Source of the DNA: Vicia villosa
Taxonomy: Eukaryota > Streptophyta > Magnoliopsida > Fabales > Fabaceae
DNA length: 64,000 bases
Direction: 5' to 3'
Assembly (NCBI RefSeq): GCF_029867415.1
Contig: NC_081186.1
Coordinates: forward strand, 19,871,338-19,935,337
Under the pieces are notes generated by a model that was not told where the DNA came from, searched no databases, and was given only the letters and a program-made list of their open reading frames with translations. This document shows positions 32,934 through 44,687 of the stretch, one piece after another. Both the position numbers and the translations under genes were made by a program. How positions within the stretch are numbered: the stretch's first letter is position 1; each line of letters begins with the position of its first letter.

Positions 32934-34254
32934 TGTCATACCCCAAAATTTGCCCGAACAATTCATGTCTTTTAATTCATCAAGGGTCAAAATTAAGATT
33001 CATGGGGTTTGACATTCCTATTGTCAAACCCACACTCTTATAAAATATACTGAGTTAAAATGGGAGGTAGGAATAAGGAGTGTTCGAGCCCAAAACCATC
33101 TGGCCCAATCCAGGTTTGATCATTCGGAAAGTCTGTTACAAATGTATAGTTTACTTTTATTAGATTATAATGTTAATTTATTTATTTTAATGTTCTCATT
33201 ACTATTGTTAATTAATCATCTAATTTTTAGTAATTTATAAGTATTAAGATTTTCTAGGATTAGGATTTTTTATATTATTATCTAGATTATTTTTTAAGAT
33301 TTATTAGGTTTTAGTAATTGTATATAGTCTTATTAAAATTATTGTTATGTTATTTACTATTATTATTAATAGTTGTTATTATTAGACTGTTAAAAATAAA
33401 AAAAATAATAATAAAAAAAGAAAAGAAAAAAAGAGACCGTTCTTCACGTTTCATGGAAAGAAGGAAATATGGCAAGATTGGATTTGATCCCAAATCAAAT
33501 ATGATGGCATTGAAGAGCAAGATTTCTGATCAAAAATAATGACCTAATTGAATGGTATATAACAGAATAACAATTATAGACCAAAGGAGGGGATTGGCCG
33601 CAATGGGAAAAACCGTATGAACTTTAAAGGAAAAAATTCAAGAAGAAGCAAGATTCGTTTTCGGGGAGATAGGCCGATTCAAGGTGCATTGAGGGTCCCT
33701 TCATCTTCCTGAGACCTCCCTGAAGCGATCCCATTCATTACCCATAGCCAACACCTCCAGGAGCTCGCATCTACAAGCCACGGTTTGCATAAAAAAAAAT
33801 TTCGAATTCGATTATGCCAAATCATGCGTTATAAACATGATTCGATTGTTGATTTGTGTTCATTATTGTATTTAGAACGTGTTTGAATTGTTTAATTGAA
33901 GCTTCTGTACATATTAAAGGTTTTGCCATTGTTAGGGTTCTTGGAACATTAATTTGGGGATTCTCGTTTAGAGGCAAAATCAGGCCAAATTAGGATGTCT
34001 ATTAGATTCGTGAGATGTTATTTAGTTGTTCTGGGCTGTCAATCGGTATTGTCTAATGTTGATTTACAGGTTTGAAAGCAAAAGGTCTACAGCTACGCTT
34101 AAAAACCGTGGCCTAAAGTTTCTGTATTTCAAAAATAAAAGTGTTGCCTTTTGAACGAGGAAGAAGAAGAGTAATGGCCCGCTGGTCATTTGAATTTCAT
34201 TTTGGAAATTGTGAATCGTATATATCAATTGATGATGATTATGCTAACAGCAAA

Positions 34255-34330
34255 ACCTCCTTGGCTTAGTGGAAAGAGCGCGCATCAGGTTCAAGAGCAA
34301 GGGCGTGGGATCGATCCCTGCCTCTTGCTT
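34255..34330 (+). other. tRNA-like segment inside solo LTR 2
   Basis: A-box-like TGGCTTAGTGG at 34262-34272 fits TRGYNNARNNG. B-box-like GGATCGATCCC at 34308-34318 has one mismatch to the core. The second half also pairs as AAGAGCAAGGG with CCCTGCCTCTT. Solo LTR 1 keeps the homologous B-box part (GGGTTCGATTC, near 30927). Confidence 0.4.
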
Positions 34331-34818
34331 CTCTTCTTTTTATTTTCCATAAAGTGATTCTCTTGTAGATTCAATACACTAACTCATATCCGACCACGGT
34401 GCACCCCCCAATTCTGGGCCATTGGATTCATGTTAAGGCTAGATCTGAAGGGCCAAAAAGCGCAAGCACATCATGGGCCTTACCAATCTGACCACATTCA
34501 ATAAAATCCTGGTTTTTTTTTCTATTTACTTTTATTTTCTTATTTTTACTTATTTCCTTTTTGGTTAAAGCTTAGTAATTTTTATTGTATATAATAATTT
34601 TGATTAAAAGATAGGATTGGAATATAAATTAGGATCATGGCTATAATCATCTAGAATTATTTTCCTGATTATTTCGAGTCTTCGATTTAATTAATCTAAC
34701 CTTTAATTATAAAATCACAAAAAAAAACCTTATAAGGAAATTGTGATCAAGGCATTAGGGTTTGTCCAATCCCATTAGTTTTTAGCCAAAATAATAGGAT
34801 TTAATTTGTTATTCGTTT

Positions 34819-35110
34819 CGACTAAATCTATTGGTCGCGATGGGTAATATTCGATCATTTAATTTAAGCAATTAAAATGAAAATAAACTTATTTTGCTAA
34901 AAGGTTGTAACCATCTTATTGGTTACGATGATTAGCATCTTCCCCTTTATCAAATTCGTTATTATTTGTAATCGAATCTATCGATTATGAGGGGTAACGA
35001 TAATTAAAATACGCACATTTGCTATTCGCGATAATTGAATCTATCGATTATAGTGGTTAGTAATCCTCCCTTTAATCTGTTAGCCATGGTAATCAAACCT
35101 ATTGATTATC
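34819..35110. repeat. Hairpin array with constant loop and changing stems (Tat LTR)
   Basis: Five units share a loop like AATCTAT. Stems: CGAC 34819/GTCG 34834; GTAACC 34907/GGTTAC 34921; GTAATCG 34968/CGATTAT 34982 (one G-U); ATAATTG 35031/CGATTAT 35045 (one G-U); GGTAATCA 35088/TGATTATC 35103 (one G-U). Confidence 0.75.
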
Positions 35111-35595
35111 GCGACTAATGGTAACAAATTAAAATCAGGGTTGTACGCCCAAATCTAAAAAACATTCAAAACACTTCAAATCAAACTACGGATCTTCATC
35201 CTTATTCAAATCTACGATAGGCCATTCAAAAAGCCTCCAAACAATTACAAACAACCTCATACTAATTCTAAGGCGTACAACCCTGTGCCCGAACTACGTT
35301 GACTCTGATTCTCCATAAGGAGATACGTAGGCACTTGGCAACAAGGCGAGTCCCCTTCCTCCAAATCTTAATCATGTCTTTAACCCTATTAACTGTTTGG
35401 CACCTTTCTTTATGCTTGCCATAAACCTTCATCTTTGAAATGTTAGCCTTTAGGAAAGGGTTGAGGGTGCCTAACACCTTCCCTCGACCTGAATATAGTA
35501 TCTTACCCTGATCTCTTAATTACATAGGTTTCCTATTCGCCTTGGTAGAATAGGTGGCGACTCTATAAAGCTAAATTTTTAGGCAGGTTGCTACA

Positions 35596-35761
35596 GTTTG
35601 TAGAAAACAACTCAGACGTGTATATTGAAGATCAATTTATGGTTATACAATCATAGTTTCTTCTATTCCAAGTTACAAAATGTGGCAATCTGGATCTTGT
35701 GTAGCCAGCAAACTGAGGTTTCTAAACTTGGAATCTGTGGCAAATTCCAAATGAAGGAAAC
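35596..35761 (+). other. Remnant of the copia interior between solo LTR 2 and SIRE-like element 2
   Basis: 166 bases continuing the sequence split at 32933. Nothing recognisable. It is the insertion site of the next element. Confidence 0.4.
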
Positions 35762-36892
35762 TGTTAGAACAATATTTGTTCTGATCAATATTCTATGTTT
35801 TGATGATAACATTATATATGAATTTTGTATATGACAATGTGGTACTCTAATCCTTTGCATTTTCCATTTCAGGAAATATATAAAGAGTCTGCACATATCA
35901 GCGCTCAGAAGCACTGACTCAGAAGGTTCTGGATGGCTACATCAGAACATGCTCTGGCAAGACATCAGAAGATGGTCAAGCAGAATCAGAACATGAACTA
36001 TGAAGCATCAGAAGAACATGAAGTCAGAAGCAGAAGAATTGAAGTTCTGATGGTATCACGCTCAAAGCTCTTCAAAGTCAGAAGACAACAAGATGCTCTA
36101 CACCAAGCTGTTGAATATGAAATTCAAACGTTCTTATCTACAAATTTGAGTCCAGAAGCAAGTACAATATGACAGGCTATTAAGTCTAATCTTTGACTGA
36201 CAAAAGGAACGTTAGAAGCTACAAAAGGAAAAGTCAGTAAAAGCAGCAAAAGCATGGCTCGAGGTAATTGACAAAAGTGTGAAACATTAAATGCAGTGTT
36301 TCACGCAAAGCATTAAATGCAACCCAATGGTCATCTTCTCTCAATGCCTATATATAGAAGTTCTGATCAGAAGCAGCAAAGAGAATACTTGCGCAATATA
36401 CCAAAACGCTGTCAAATTCAAAGCTCACGAACTTCATCTTCAACCTCACAAACTCTTGTAATATTTAGTGAGTGTTAAGCTTAGAACTTAAGAGAAATAT
36501 CATTGTTGTGATTATAGCTTTATAAGAAGCAATCTTACTCTTGTAAACTTTATTTTACATTGTTTGTAAAAGGTTCCTAGAGTGATCAAGTTGTGATCAA
36601 TAGACTCTAGAAGACTTAGAAGTTTTCTAAGTGGTGATTTCCTAGAGTGATCAAGTTGTGATCTGTTTACCCTAGAAGACTTAGAAGTTTTCTAAGTAGA
36701 TAACCATTGTAATCAGTTGGATTAGTGGATTAAATCCTCAGTTGAGGTAAATCACTCTAAGGGGGTGGACTGGAGTAGTTTCGTTAACAACGAACCAGGA
36801 TAAAAATAATCGTGTTCATTGTTTTTATCTTACAAGTTTTTAAAGTCACACTTATTCAAACCCCCTCTTTCTAAGTGTTTTTCTATCCTTCA
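35762..36892 (+). mobile_element. SIRE-like copia element 2, 5' LTR (1131 bp)
   Basis: It starts TGTTAGAACAATATTTGTTC and ends TATCCTTCA two bases before the primer-binding site. TATA box TATATATA at 36349-36356. U5 holds hairpins at 36577-36610, 36614-36632, 36736-36747 and 36780-36794, the first two repeated in tandem (about 36640-36700). Confidence 0.9.
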
Positions 36893-36894
36893 AT

Positions 36895-36906
36895 TGGCAT
36901 CAGAGC
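36895..36906 (+). promoter_or_regulatory. Primer-binding site of SIRE-like element 2
   Basis: TGGCATCAGAGC, one mismatch from the copia initiator-tRNA-Met site TGGTATCAGAGC. Confidence 0.85.
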
Positions 36907-36974
36907 GCCGGTTCTAGGTGCAAGCACTTAACCGTGCTAGATAAAAGGTTCAGGGAGAAAAACACAAAGTCAAT

Positions 36975-38758
36975 ATGGTTGAAACAACTACATCTACTCC
37001 TACACCTGAACAAAACAACAATGGTAATGGAAGCAATAGTTTCAATGGATATAATAGACCACCTGTTTTTGATGGTGAAAACTTTGAGTACTGGAAAGAT
37101 AGACTCGAAAGTTACTTTCTTTGTCAAGATGGTGACTTATGGGATCTAGTGCTGGATGGTTACACACATCCTGTTAATGCTCAAGGTGTCAAGGTGTCAA
37201 GACAAGCCATGAGTGATGCTCAGAAGAAAGACTTCAAGAATCATCACAAGTCCAGAATAATATTGCTAAATGCTATCTCTCATGCTGAATATGAGAAGAT
37301 AACAAACAGAGAAACTGCTCATGATATCTTTGAATCCTTAAAGATGACTCATGAGGGTAATGCTCAAGTTAAGGAGACAAAGGCCTTAGTATTAATCTAT
37401 AAGTATGAAGCATTCAAGATGGAGGAAGATGAAAATATTGAAGCAATGTTCTCAAGATTCCAGACTCTGACTGCTGGATTAAGAGCGCTAGATAAAGGCT
37501 ACACCAAGGTTGATCATGTCAAGAAGATCATCAGAAGCTTGCCCAGAAGATGGGGCCCAATGGTGACTGCATTCAAGATTTCCAAGAACTTGAATGAAGT
37601 GTCTCTAGAAGAGCTGATCAGTTCCCTGAGGAGTCATGAAATAGAGCTGGATGCAAATGAACCTCATAAGAAAGGTAAGTCAATTGCATTAAAATCTAAT
37701 AATAAAAAATGCACTAACACTTTTCAGGCTGAAGAAGAAGATTCTGAAGAATCAGAATCAAAAGAAGAAGAAGAAGATGAACTCTCTATGATCTCTAGAA
37801 GAGTAAATCAACTCTGGAAGAGTAAGCAAAGAAAGTTCAAGAAATTCAGAGGTTCCAAAAGGCCTGAAAGAGGATAATCTTCTGGACACAAAGATCTGAC
37901 AAGAAGAAGGTGACATGCTATGAGTGTAAGGAACCTGGACATTACAAGAATGAGTGTCCAAAGCTTCAGAGAGAAAAGCCCAAGAAAAAGTTTGAAAAGA
38001 AGAAAGGCATGGCTACTTGGGATGACTCAGAATTTTCTGATCAAGAGTCTAACTCTGAAGATGAGCAGGCAAACATAGCACTGATGGCCACTATTGATGA
38101 TGAATCAGAATCTACATCAGACTCAGACTCTGAAGAGGTATTTTCTGAACTTTCTAAAGATGAGCTAGTTTCCAGCTTAACTGAAATTCTGGAAATCAAG
38201 GCTAAACTTAGTATCAAATACAAAAAGTTGAGAAAGCTCTTTGCATCTGAAACTAAGAAGATTGAAATAGAAAATGCTGAACTTAAAGAAAAAGTTTTAA
38301 AACTATCTAAAGATGCTGAGTCATCTTCTAGTTCAGAAAAGTCTATTCCAAGTGTGAACAATATTCTTAAGGAATATGACTTGAGTGTCAGGAAGTTTCT
38401 GTCTAGAGGTATTGGAAGAAGTCAACTTGCCTCTATGATATATGCAGTTAGTGGAAACAAGAGAATTGGCATAGGCTATGAGGGTGAAACCCCATATAAA
38501 CTTGAATCGGTTGATGAGATGAAAATCACATACAAACCTCTGTATGATCAATTCAAGTTTGGCCACTCTCATGATATAAAGCTCACATCTAACTCTAAGA
38601 GTTTTCATTTAACACATTCTAAGAAGTATACTTCACACACTAGAAAATATCATGCTATTTAGAATAGGGAATATCATGTTGTACCTCCTGTTAATCTTCA
38701 TGCTAAACCTCAGTTCAATCAGAACTTGAGGAGAACTAACCCAAAAGGACCCAAGAAA
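36975..38758 (+). pseudogene. SIRE-like copia gag (frameshifted), element 2
   Basis: ATG at 36975 (MVETTTSTPTPEQNNNGNGS) opens a 300-codon frame. Its gag capsid region includes FDGENFEYWKDRLESYF, YEAFKMEEDENIEAMFSRFQ and LPRRWGPMV. The frame stops at 37877. Reading continues in another frame from about 37880 with the zinc knuckle CYECKEPGHYKNECPKL (37916-37966), acidic and coiled-coil stretches, and a TAG at 38660-38662. The same frame then carries GPKKMWVPKEKN and overlaps the protease start. At least one frameshift and one stop make it non-functional. Gag builds the particle that packages element RNA. Confidence 0.85.
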
Positions 38759-38759
38759 A

Positions 38760-39874
38760 TGTGGGTACCTAAGGAAAAGAATATACCTGTTGCAGATATC
38801 CTTGGCAGCCAAGAAGACAAAGGAAAACATGTCATGGTACCTGGACTCTGGGTGCTCGCGACACATGACAGGAAAAAGGTATATGTTCCAAGACCTGGAG
38901 CTTAAATCTGCTGGTGAAGTGAAGTTTGGAGGGAACCAAAAAGGCAAGATCATTAGTTCAGGAACCATTTGTATTGGTAACTCTCCCTCTATAACTAATT
39001 TACTTTTAGTAGATGGATTAACTCATAACTTATTGTCTATAAGTCAATTAAGTGACAATGGTTATGACATAATCTTCAATAAAAAGTCCTGCAAAGCTAT
39101 TAGTCAGAAGGATGGCTCTATCCTATTTACAGGCAAGAGAAAGAAAAATATTTACAAGATTGATCTTCAAGATCTTAAGAATCAGAAGGTTACTTGCCTT
39201 ATGCCTGTTAGTGAAGAGCAGTGGGTCTGGCACAGAAGATTAGGTCATGCTAGTTTGAGAAAGATTTCTCAAATTAACAATATTAATCTGGTCAGAGGAC
39301 TCCCTAATCTGAAATACAAATCAGATGCTCTTTGCGAAGCATGTCAGAAAGGGAAGTTTTCAAAACCTGCATTCAAGTCTAAGAATGTTGTCTCTTCCTC
39401 TAGACCGTTAGAACTTCTGCACATTGATCTGTTTGGCCCTATTAAAACAGCATCTGTCAAGGGGAAGAAATATGGATTAGTCATCGTAAGACTCCTTATG
39501 AATTGTGGAAGAACAGAAAGCCCAACATTTCATATTTCCATCTATTTGGATGTGTATGTTATATTCTAAACACTAAAGATCATCTGCATAAGTTTGATTC
39601 TAAGGCACAAAAGTGTTTCCTTCTTGGATATTCTGAACGCTCTAAAGGCTACAGAGTATACAATACTGAAACTCTTGTAGTGGAAGAATCAATCAATATC
39701 AAATTTGATGATAATCTTGGTCTTGAAAAGCCAAAGCAGTTTGAGAATTTTGCAGATATAGAAATCTCTAACTCAGATCCTGAAGAACCCAGAAGCTAAG
39801 TTTCAGAAGATCAAGTTGCTGCTTCGTTAGAGAATCTCAGAATATCTGAAGAGCAAACACCCAGAAGATCTTCT
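38760..39874 (+). pseudogene. SIRE-like copia protease and partial integrase, element 2
   Basis: The frame at 38760-39569 encodes an aspartic protease with WYLDSGCSRHMTG, a pre-integrase domain WHRRLGHASLRKISQ and the integrase zinc-finger CEACQKGKFSK. The first catalytic-core aspartate lies in LELLHIDLFGPI. At about 39485 the core is cut by a deletion. Sequence jumps in a shifted frame to the later integrase part (ELWKNRKPNISYFHLFGCVCY, KCFLLGYSERSKGYRVYN), which ends at 39799. RT and RNase H are not in the window because a Tat-type element interrupts at 39875. The protease frame is +1 relative to gag, as in element 1. Confidence 0.88.
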
Positions 39875-41219
39875 TGTAGCGGGGAAAATCTGACATCGAA
39901 GCCATGGGATTGACTCGAATCAATATTTCAGTGAAAGTCGCCACCGCGCTTTATTTTTTCAAAGGAAAAGGGAAAAGAACGAAAAAACCCAAAGTTTGTT
40001 TTTAAAAACAAAAAGAAGAGATCTTAGGTACGGGTGTTGTTTATACAAGGGAAAGTTTTAAGCACCCCTCATATCTGTGGTACTCCACAGGAACCTTTTT
40101 GAAAATCTGTGTGTGTGTGCTAAAAAGGGTTTGTTTTATTTTTAAAATAAGCTCGGCAAAGCGTTAAGCTTTGGGCCTACATACCTCCTCGGTGCAATGG
40201 AGAAGTCAGAGCTAATGTAGTTCCGCTTTTGGGAAAAACGTTTTTAAAACGAATAAACACTTTGTTGTCGTTAGAGAGAAATACTCAGCCATTGATCTTG
40301 AGCATGAGAACAAACAAGTTCTTTGCATCGCAAATGAAAGAAGGGCGCCAACTCGGATAAAATCAACGAGTATGCCACTAGCTCTCTCACGCGGAAAAGA
40401 TCTCGTTATTATCAATCAATTTCAAAATCGTGGGGTATAACCACTCGTTTCGACAATTAACGGTGTCTAAACTTTTGAAGAAAAGCCACTAAGGGCGAAA
40501 GATATTTTTAAGAAAAAGGTTTTGAAAAGATTGCAAACATAAGAATATTTTGGAAAAAGGGAGAAGATTTTGAAAATTTAAGAATGGGAGGAGATGAAGA
40601 GGCTAACCTAATGCATAAAATAAAAGCTAAGGAAAGAAACGGTCTAACCAAATAAGAAGCCAACACTTGACATTAAGAGCCAAGGTAGTTTTCCCATCCT
40701 TTGGATTTATCAATACCAACACATTAACACTTGGGGGTCCAGATGAACTTATTGTCTTAGCACCATTTTTCATTAAGCACATTGAAATTCTGACGAAAAT
40801 TGGGCAGAGTAACGGCTGTTTTTCGGGTAAAATCCTTATATCAATGCCTTGGAATTAACCATCAAGGGCTTTCAAGGAAATACCTGCGCACATAAACATA
40901 CAACAGAACAATTCCAGACAGACAGAACAATCACAGGATAGTAATAGAATGAATCCAGAGGTACTAGGTCCATAAGTCCGAATCTCCAAAGTGCTAGGGA
41001 TAGTAACCGATAGTCCAAAGAGAACCTTATGTATTTTTTAGATTTTGGTTATTTATTAGTGTTTTAGCGAAAAAAATAAAGTATGGTCCAAGTGGACAAA
41101 AGAAAAATAACAGAAGCATAAACATATGTCCAAGTGGACAAAGAGAAAATGACGGAAAGTAAATATGATGAAATGATAAAGTAAAGCGATAAAGCGAGAA
41201 ATGTAAAGAGCGGTATAGT
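39875..41219 (-). mobile_element. Tat/Ogre-type LTR, copy 1 (truncated)
   Basis: It starts TGTAGCGGGGAAAATCTG in copia pol. It is nearly identical to the LTR at 44688 until GGTATAGT near 41219. There it joins internal sequence homologous to 48651, so about 2.6 kb (right part of LTR plus start of interior) is deleted. A short AAGGT microhomology lies at the junction. The small reading frames in it are repeat shadows. Confidence 0.85.
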
Positions 41220-44200
41220 CAAGGTAAAGCATGATTTGAACTTTGGGAAGAATGTATCAGAGACGTTCAAGATAAAGCATGGACGAAGCAACATCAAATG
41301 ACAACCAAGGTAAAACATGATTGAAGGTAACCAAGATAAAACACGGTCGAAAGTGATCAGGATAAAGCATGATTAGAGACAATCAAGATAAAACATGATT
41401 GAAGGGAACCAAGATTAAACATGGTGGCAGTGATCAGGATAAAGCATGATCAGAGACAATTAAGATAAAACATGATTGAAATCTTTCAGGAATGATACTA
41501 AAAGAAGAAAATATACATCTAGGAATAACACTAGACGGACAAGACAAACAAGCATCTGCTTTGGATAGGTGCCAAGTAAGTTGGACTTTGATCTCAAGGT
41601 GACGATATTGATAGCAACAGGACCTCGAAAAATGCAAATGAGTATGCATGATGTTGAATTTTTCTATGCATGATATATGATCAATGCAATGCAATTGTTC
41701 GTTACAACTGAGGGAGACTCTTTTGTGAGGCACGAAAGGAACTCGATTCCTCAACACGGGAACTCTGCCAATTCTGCTGACGAAGAAGATGCTTGGACAT
41801 ACTTCTATTACACTAGTAACTGTATCAAAACAATGATCCTTTGAGAAGGGCTGATAAAACTGCTTGGGGATTGCTGAAGAAGATTGCCCCTGATTCACTA
41901 ATTGTTGCAAGTTAACTAATCATGGCTTCAGCTGAAATGTATTGGGGATGAACTGATCATGGCTTCAATTCTTGAAATGCATGTTGGGATGGCTTGCCCC
42001 AGTATAAGTCTTGAAAGGATATTCTGATCAACAAATCTTGACTGAACATCTGAACAACAGGATCTTGAAATAACAAGCCCCTGATAGGATCACTGGTCAA
42101 GTTTCCCGACTATTTGAAATTCCTGAAAAATGAATGCTCACTTGCAAATAAAATGTTCATTCAAGAATGGTAATTTTAATGCAATGCTCAAAGAATATTT
42201 TTGAAATCAAAATCATTTTTGGAAAGATGTTATTGATGTAAAGCAAATGGAATCACTGGTCAAAACATAAAGGTTAAGACATTCAAAGTGAAAGATAAAG
42301 CAAAGGCATGATATCAAAACAAATGATTGGAAAATCTCATGGGAGTCAGCTTACGCAACCTTGTTGTAGTATGCTTTCAAACAAACCTTGCCTCAATTAG
42401 GTCTTTTAAAGGTTGTAACGTGGCCTGGTTCACGGTTTAGGAAACAAAGGATGTAAGGCTCAAAATTTGATTGTACCCACCCCCTTCGTGATGATCTCCA
42501 GTCCTACAACTCAGTTAATTCAACTTATGCATTCAGGTTCCAAGAGACTTCTGGAATTGCACCTTTGATAATGATGATAGTTCACAAGCAAAGAGAAATT
42601 TTGAGATGGCAGTCACTTCTTCCTTTTGGTAGTCACAACATTGTGTTGTTCAGGAATTATTGACTTCTTTTTTTTTCATCTTTTCTTTTTATATATCCCT
42701 AACTTTTGCCTGAACTGTTTATTTTTGAACTTACAGTCAGCGGGATGCCTTGATTCTTGCCTAAGTCGTTTTTGGTTTTGACTTAGCAGGCTTTTCTTTG
42801 TATACATTTTTTGAAACATTTTTTTTTGAAAGATAGTGACTGCCTTGCTTAATGATTAAGATGAACCATCTTTGGCTTGTGATTGACATCTCCAACATTT
42901 CTTTGATGTATGCGGAGGAGCGCTTGTGATTGAAGCACTTGTGGAAAGGTGTACTGAATGATTCTCTTAAAATAGAATGCACAGCCAAATTAACTGAGAA
43001 CTACCCTGCCCCAGGTTTAAAATGCGGGTTTTTTCATACAGAAAGAAACACCAACTTCGAAGGCTCAGAGGGGTTGACAAGGGATTAACTTCCTTATTTC
43101 TCCAGTGTTTGGGAATTGAAACAATGCCTGTACATCATCAGCAGAGTTTTATTTGAAAGCATACAGTTCAACAACTTGGGTATTTCGTTGTCATCATCCT
43201 CCCTCCAATCTTTGCATAAAACACAAATTTGATAGAGAAAGAAAATGGAAGAAAAAGTTTTGTAAAAGAAAGCATGAACATAAACAGTGTAGATGAAAAT
43301 GAATTCAAAATATGCAATGCTCATTTCATTAAAATTACCATTCAGAAACAAACAAAGTCTAAAAGTAAACAGCACAATAAAGGAAATACAAACAGTACAG
43401 AAACAAGGCCTAGTGACTAATCAGCAACAAGGATGAGCTATCCTGTCTGAAACACTTGGCTTTAGGAGACCATCTGGCTTTCACTTGTCTTCAGCCACTT
43501 TGATCTGGCAAAGGATTAATGACAACATTAGAACCCATATCCCTGAAAGATAGCATCTTTGATCTTACCAACTCTTGGTCTTGTTGAAGTTCTTCCATAC
43601 TCTTCAGATACATGCTTCTAGTTCAATGTGTCGAGGAATCATCTTGACGGTAGACAACAACTCTAAAGATGGAGACAGACAAGGATAAGTTTTCTGGACA
43701 ACCTGGATGTATGTATGCAAATGATGCAATTGCTGTTTTTTTTTTATTTATTTATTTGATTTTCAAAGAATTCAAGTTATTACTTTGTAAACATCAAAAC
43801 ATGAAGGAGGTAAATCCTATATTGGATCAAAACTTTGATCAAGTTATCATCAAGATCAATCATCCATTTTGGTGGATTAAGGTTTTCACCTCATCGACAC
43901 CCAAGATCCATTGAGTTTGATGAAACTTATGATGTTTACAAAGAAAGACCTATGAGTTCCTTGGAAATCAAATGAATGCATGGATGCATGGTTTATGCAT
44001 CAATCACAATCAAGATCACACACGGTCACACAAACAGGGTTCAAAGGTTCGACGTCACGAGCATGGAGTCAAGGTTAAGAACCACCCACAAAGGTATGAA
44101 CTAGGGAATCTTGTACCTGCCGAACAGGTTCTACAAAGGTTCCCAGAGTTTTCAATCTTCTATCGAATACTACCGGCACGCACAATTGCTCATGGGCGCC

Positions 44201-44687
44201 AATAATATGCCTAAAAAGACCTCGTCTGAGCGTAGTATCGCATGACAACAAGCTCAAATTGGTACTTGATCTTGTTTCTGCACTACATCCTAAAAAGGCT
44301 TAGATGGATTAAAAGGGTTCTAGGTCATTCAGCTTCTACGGACACTCACTATTGAAAGTAATAGCGTTATCACGATAGTTCGTAACAACCTCTACTACCT
44401 TCCATGAGGCCTCCACTGATTGGGGTTCCACCATATGATGCTCATGTTAAGGATTGCTCCTGACATGCAACTATTGGTCTTACCACCTCCTATCTCAAGT
44501 TACTCACCAAAGTCCGGGTTAGAACTTTATCTCATCACAGAGGAACCATCGAGCACCAAAAAGAAAGAAAAAAAAAGAAAATAAACAAACAAAGCACACA
44601 ATAATATATACAGATAAAAACACACAGATAAACAAAAATAGGCTTAACACACTTAAACCTGGATCCCCAGTGAAGTCGCCATTTTTC
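41220..44687 (-). mobile_element. Interior of Tat-type element, copy 1 (no coding capacity)
   Basis: It is about 99.9% identical by eye to 48651-52117. I noticed one T-run length difference near 43740 and substitutions near 43519 and 44309. No gag, RT or integrase is present on either strand. It ends at the tRNA-Arg-type primer-binding site. It is a large non-coding (LARD-like) derivative. Confidence 0.8.
44664..44681 (-). promoter_or_regulatory. Primer-binding site, Tat type (copy 1)
   Basis: Plus-strand TCCCCAGTGAAGTCGCCA, i.e. TGGCGACTTCACTGGGGA on the element strand, fits the tRNA-Arg-type primer sites of the Tat/Ogre lineage (recalled). Six bases from the LTR. Confidence 0.75.

Larger units (their letters stand above)
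32934..35595 (+). mobile_element. Solo Tat/Ogre-type LTR 2, 2662 bp
   Basis: It starts TGTCATACCCCAAAATTTGC and ends GGTTGCTACA. A perfect 5-bp target duplication GTTTG flanks it (32929-32933 and 35596-35600). No interior sequence remains. It shares its start and a tRNA-like motif with solo LTR 1 but is otherwise diverged. It contains the hairpin array at 34819-35110. Confidence 0.9.
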
